NCBI GenBank assembly: GCA_003242605.1
Contig: QGUZ01000209.1
Location: forward strand, 1 to 8,597
Source: Actinomycetota bacterium
GTDB lineage: Bacteria > Actinomycetota > Actinomycetes > Streptosporangiales > Streptosporangiaceae
Length of the DNA stretch: 8,597 bases
Direction: 5' to 3'
The position numbers and the translations under genes are program-made. The stretch's first letter is position 1; each line of letters starts with the position of its first letter. Below, in pieces: positions 7,626 to 8,597 of the stretch. Below the pieces are notes generated by a model that saw nothing but the letters and a program-made list of their open reading frames with translations, had not been told where the DNA came from and ran no database searches.

Positions 7626-8597
7626 ATGGGAGACGCCCATCCGCTCCGGCCGGGCGATCCCGAGCGTGTCGGCGACTACGAGGTGCTCGGGCTGCTCGGC
7701 GAGGGTGGGCAGGGCACCGTGCTGCTCGGCCGGTCCCCGTCCGGGCAGCGGGTCGCGATCAAGCTGCTGCGCGCCGAGTTCAGCCATGACCCCGACGCGC
7801 GCAAGCGGTTCCTGCGCGAGTCCGAGGTCATGCAGCGGGTGGCGCCGTTCTGCACCGTCCGGGTGCTCGACGCGGGCGTCCTCGCCGGCCAGCAGCCGTA
7901 CATCGTCAGCGAGTACGTCGAGGGCGAGTCGCTGGAGGATCTGGTCCGCCGGGACGGGCCGCGCACCGGCAGCGGGCTGTCCCGCCTCGCCGTTGCCACG
8001 CTGACCGCGCTCTCCGCGATCCACCGGGCCGGGATCGTCCACCAGGACTTCAAGCCGAGCAACGTGCTCATGGGCCCGGAGGGGCCGGTCGTGATCGACT
8101 TCGGCATCGCCCGGATGCTCGACGCCTCCGGCACCGTCTCCCAGGTGATCGGCACGCCCTCGTTCATGTCGCCCGAGCAGGTGGAGGGCCGGGGCATCGG
8201 GCCCGCCTCGGACATGTTCAGCTGGGCGGCGACGATGGTGTTCGCGGCGACCGGGCGGCTGGTGTTCCACGGCGACACGATCCCGGCGATCCTGCACAAC
8301 GTCATCCACGCCGAGCCCGACCTGACCGGGGTGCCGGACCCGCTGCGCATCTTCGTCTCCGACTGCCTGGCGAAGGATCCCCGGCAGCGGCCCAGCGCGA
8401 AGAAGGTGCTGAGCGCGATCACCGGCGAGATCCCGGTGCTGGCCCGCGAGCCGGTCAACCCGGGCGGGCCCGGGCCGCAGGGCACCAAGGTGCTCACGAG
8501 CGAGCTGGGCGCGCCGCCGCTGCAGACGCCGCCCCCGCCGCCCGCGCCCCCGGGGCCGATGCCGCACCCCGGCCCGCGGCCGCACACCGCCACCGGG
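7626..8597 (+). CDS. Hanks-type Ser/Thr protein kinase, partial (open at right edge)
   Basis: 324 residues are visible from ATG at 7626, with GGGGAGGA 5 bases upstream; the frame is open at the window end. The kinase domain spans about 18-270: glycine loop GEGGQGTV (25-32), ATP lysine K46 in VAIK, helix-C glutamate E65, catalytic loop HQDFKPSN (139-146) with D141 and N146, DFG at 158-160, MSPE at 181-184 replacing APE, and SD at 195-196. All residues for phosphotransfer are present, but the Arg before the catalytic Asp is Gln, making it a non-RD kinase. From about 276 the chain becomes Gly/Pro-rich (PPPPPAPPGP around 302-311), a typical linker toward a membrane helix or sensor domain, which is not in view. 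Ser/Thr residues in the activation segment (S168, T170, S172) are possible autophosphorylation sites. The substrate is unknown. It diverges from the permease gene; a functional link is not shown. Confidence 0.9.
   Translation, partial: MGDAHPLRPGDPERVGDYEVLGLLGEGGQGTVLLGRSPSGQRVAIKLLRAEFSHDPDARKRFLRESEVMQRVAPFCTVRVLDAGVLAGQQPYIVSEYVEGESLEDLVRRDGPRTGSGLSRLAVATLTALSAIHRAGIVHQDFKPSNVLMGPEGPVVIDFGIARMLDASGTVSQVIGTPSFMSPEQVEGRGIGPASDMFSWAATMVFAATGRLVFHGDTIPAILHNVIHAEPDLTGVPDPLRIFVSDCLAKDPRQRPSAKKVLSAITGEIPVLAREPVNPGGPGPQGTKVLTSELGAPPLQTPPPPPAPPGPMPHPGPRPHTATG

Overview
This is a very GC-rich window (by eye above 70% G+C, with codon third positions almost all G or C). GTG and TTG starts, a leaderless-looking gene, a Hanks-type Ser/Thr kinase with a proline-rich tail and a secreted Ser/Pro/Thr- and Gly/Asp-rich protein all point to a filamentous actinomycete. 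A Streptosporangiales-like or Streptomyces-like origin is my inference; nothing in the sequence fixes the genus. There are no tRNA or rRNA genes, no CRISPR array, no transposase and no integrase.

Layout, left to right. (1) A minus-strand gene, open at the left edge, encodes a secreted protein whose apparent single extracellular domain is interrupted by a Thr/Pro linker and by about 130 residues of Gly/Asp repeats. (2) A 397-base divergent intergenic region contains an AT-richer island. (3) A plus-strand acyl-CoA dehydrogenase has all the hallmarks of decarboxylating glutaryl-CoA dehydrogenase. (4) Convergent with it is a minus-strand tex gene (RNA-binding transcription accessory protein) with an Arg/Gly-rich C-terminal tail. 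(5) Divergent from tex is a 48-codon gene for a very basic small protein with a near-perfect ribosome binding site, followed by a strong hairpin. (6) Next is an ElaA-type GNAT acetyltransferase that looks leaderless. (7) A convergent minus-strand ArsB/NhaD-type (ion transporter superfamily) permease has a stop codon interleaved with that of the acetyltransferase (shared CTAG). (8) A divergent Ser/Thr protein kinase gene runs off the right edge.

The genes do not form one pathway. Every neighbouring pair is divergent or convergent, except the small basic gene and the acetyltransferase, which are co-directional but separated by a hairpin. This looks like ordinary actinomycete chromosome made of single-gene transcription units. 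I found no defence system, biosynthetic cluster or mobile island. The items most worth a second look are the split, repeat-bearing secreted protein, the conserved-looking 48-residue basic protein, and the kinase whose catalytic loop reads HQD instead of HRD.
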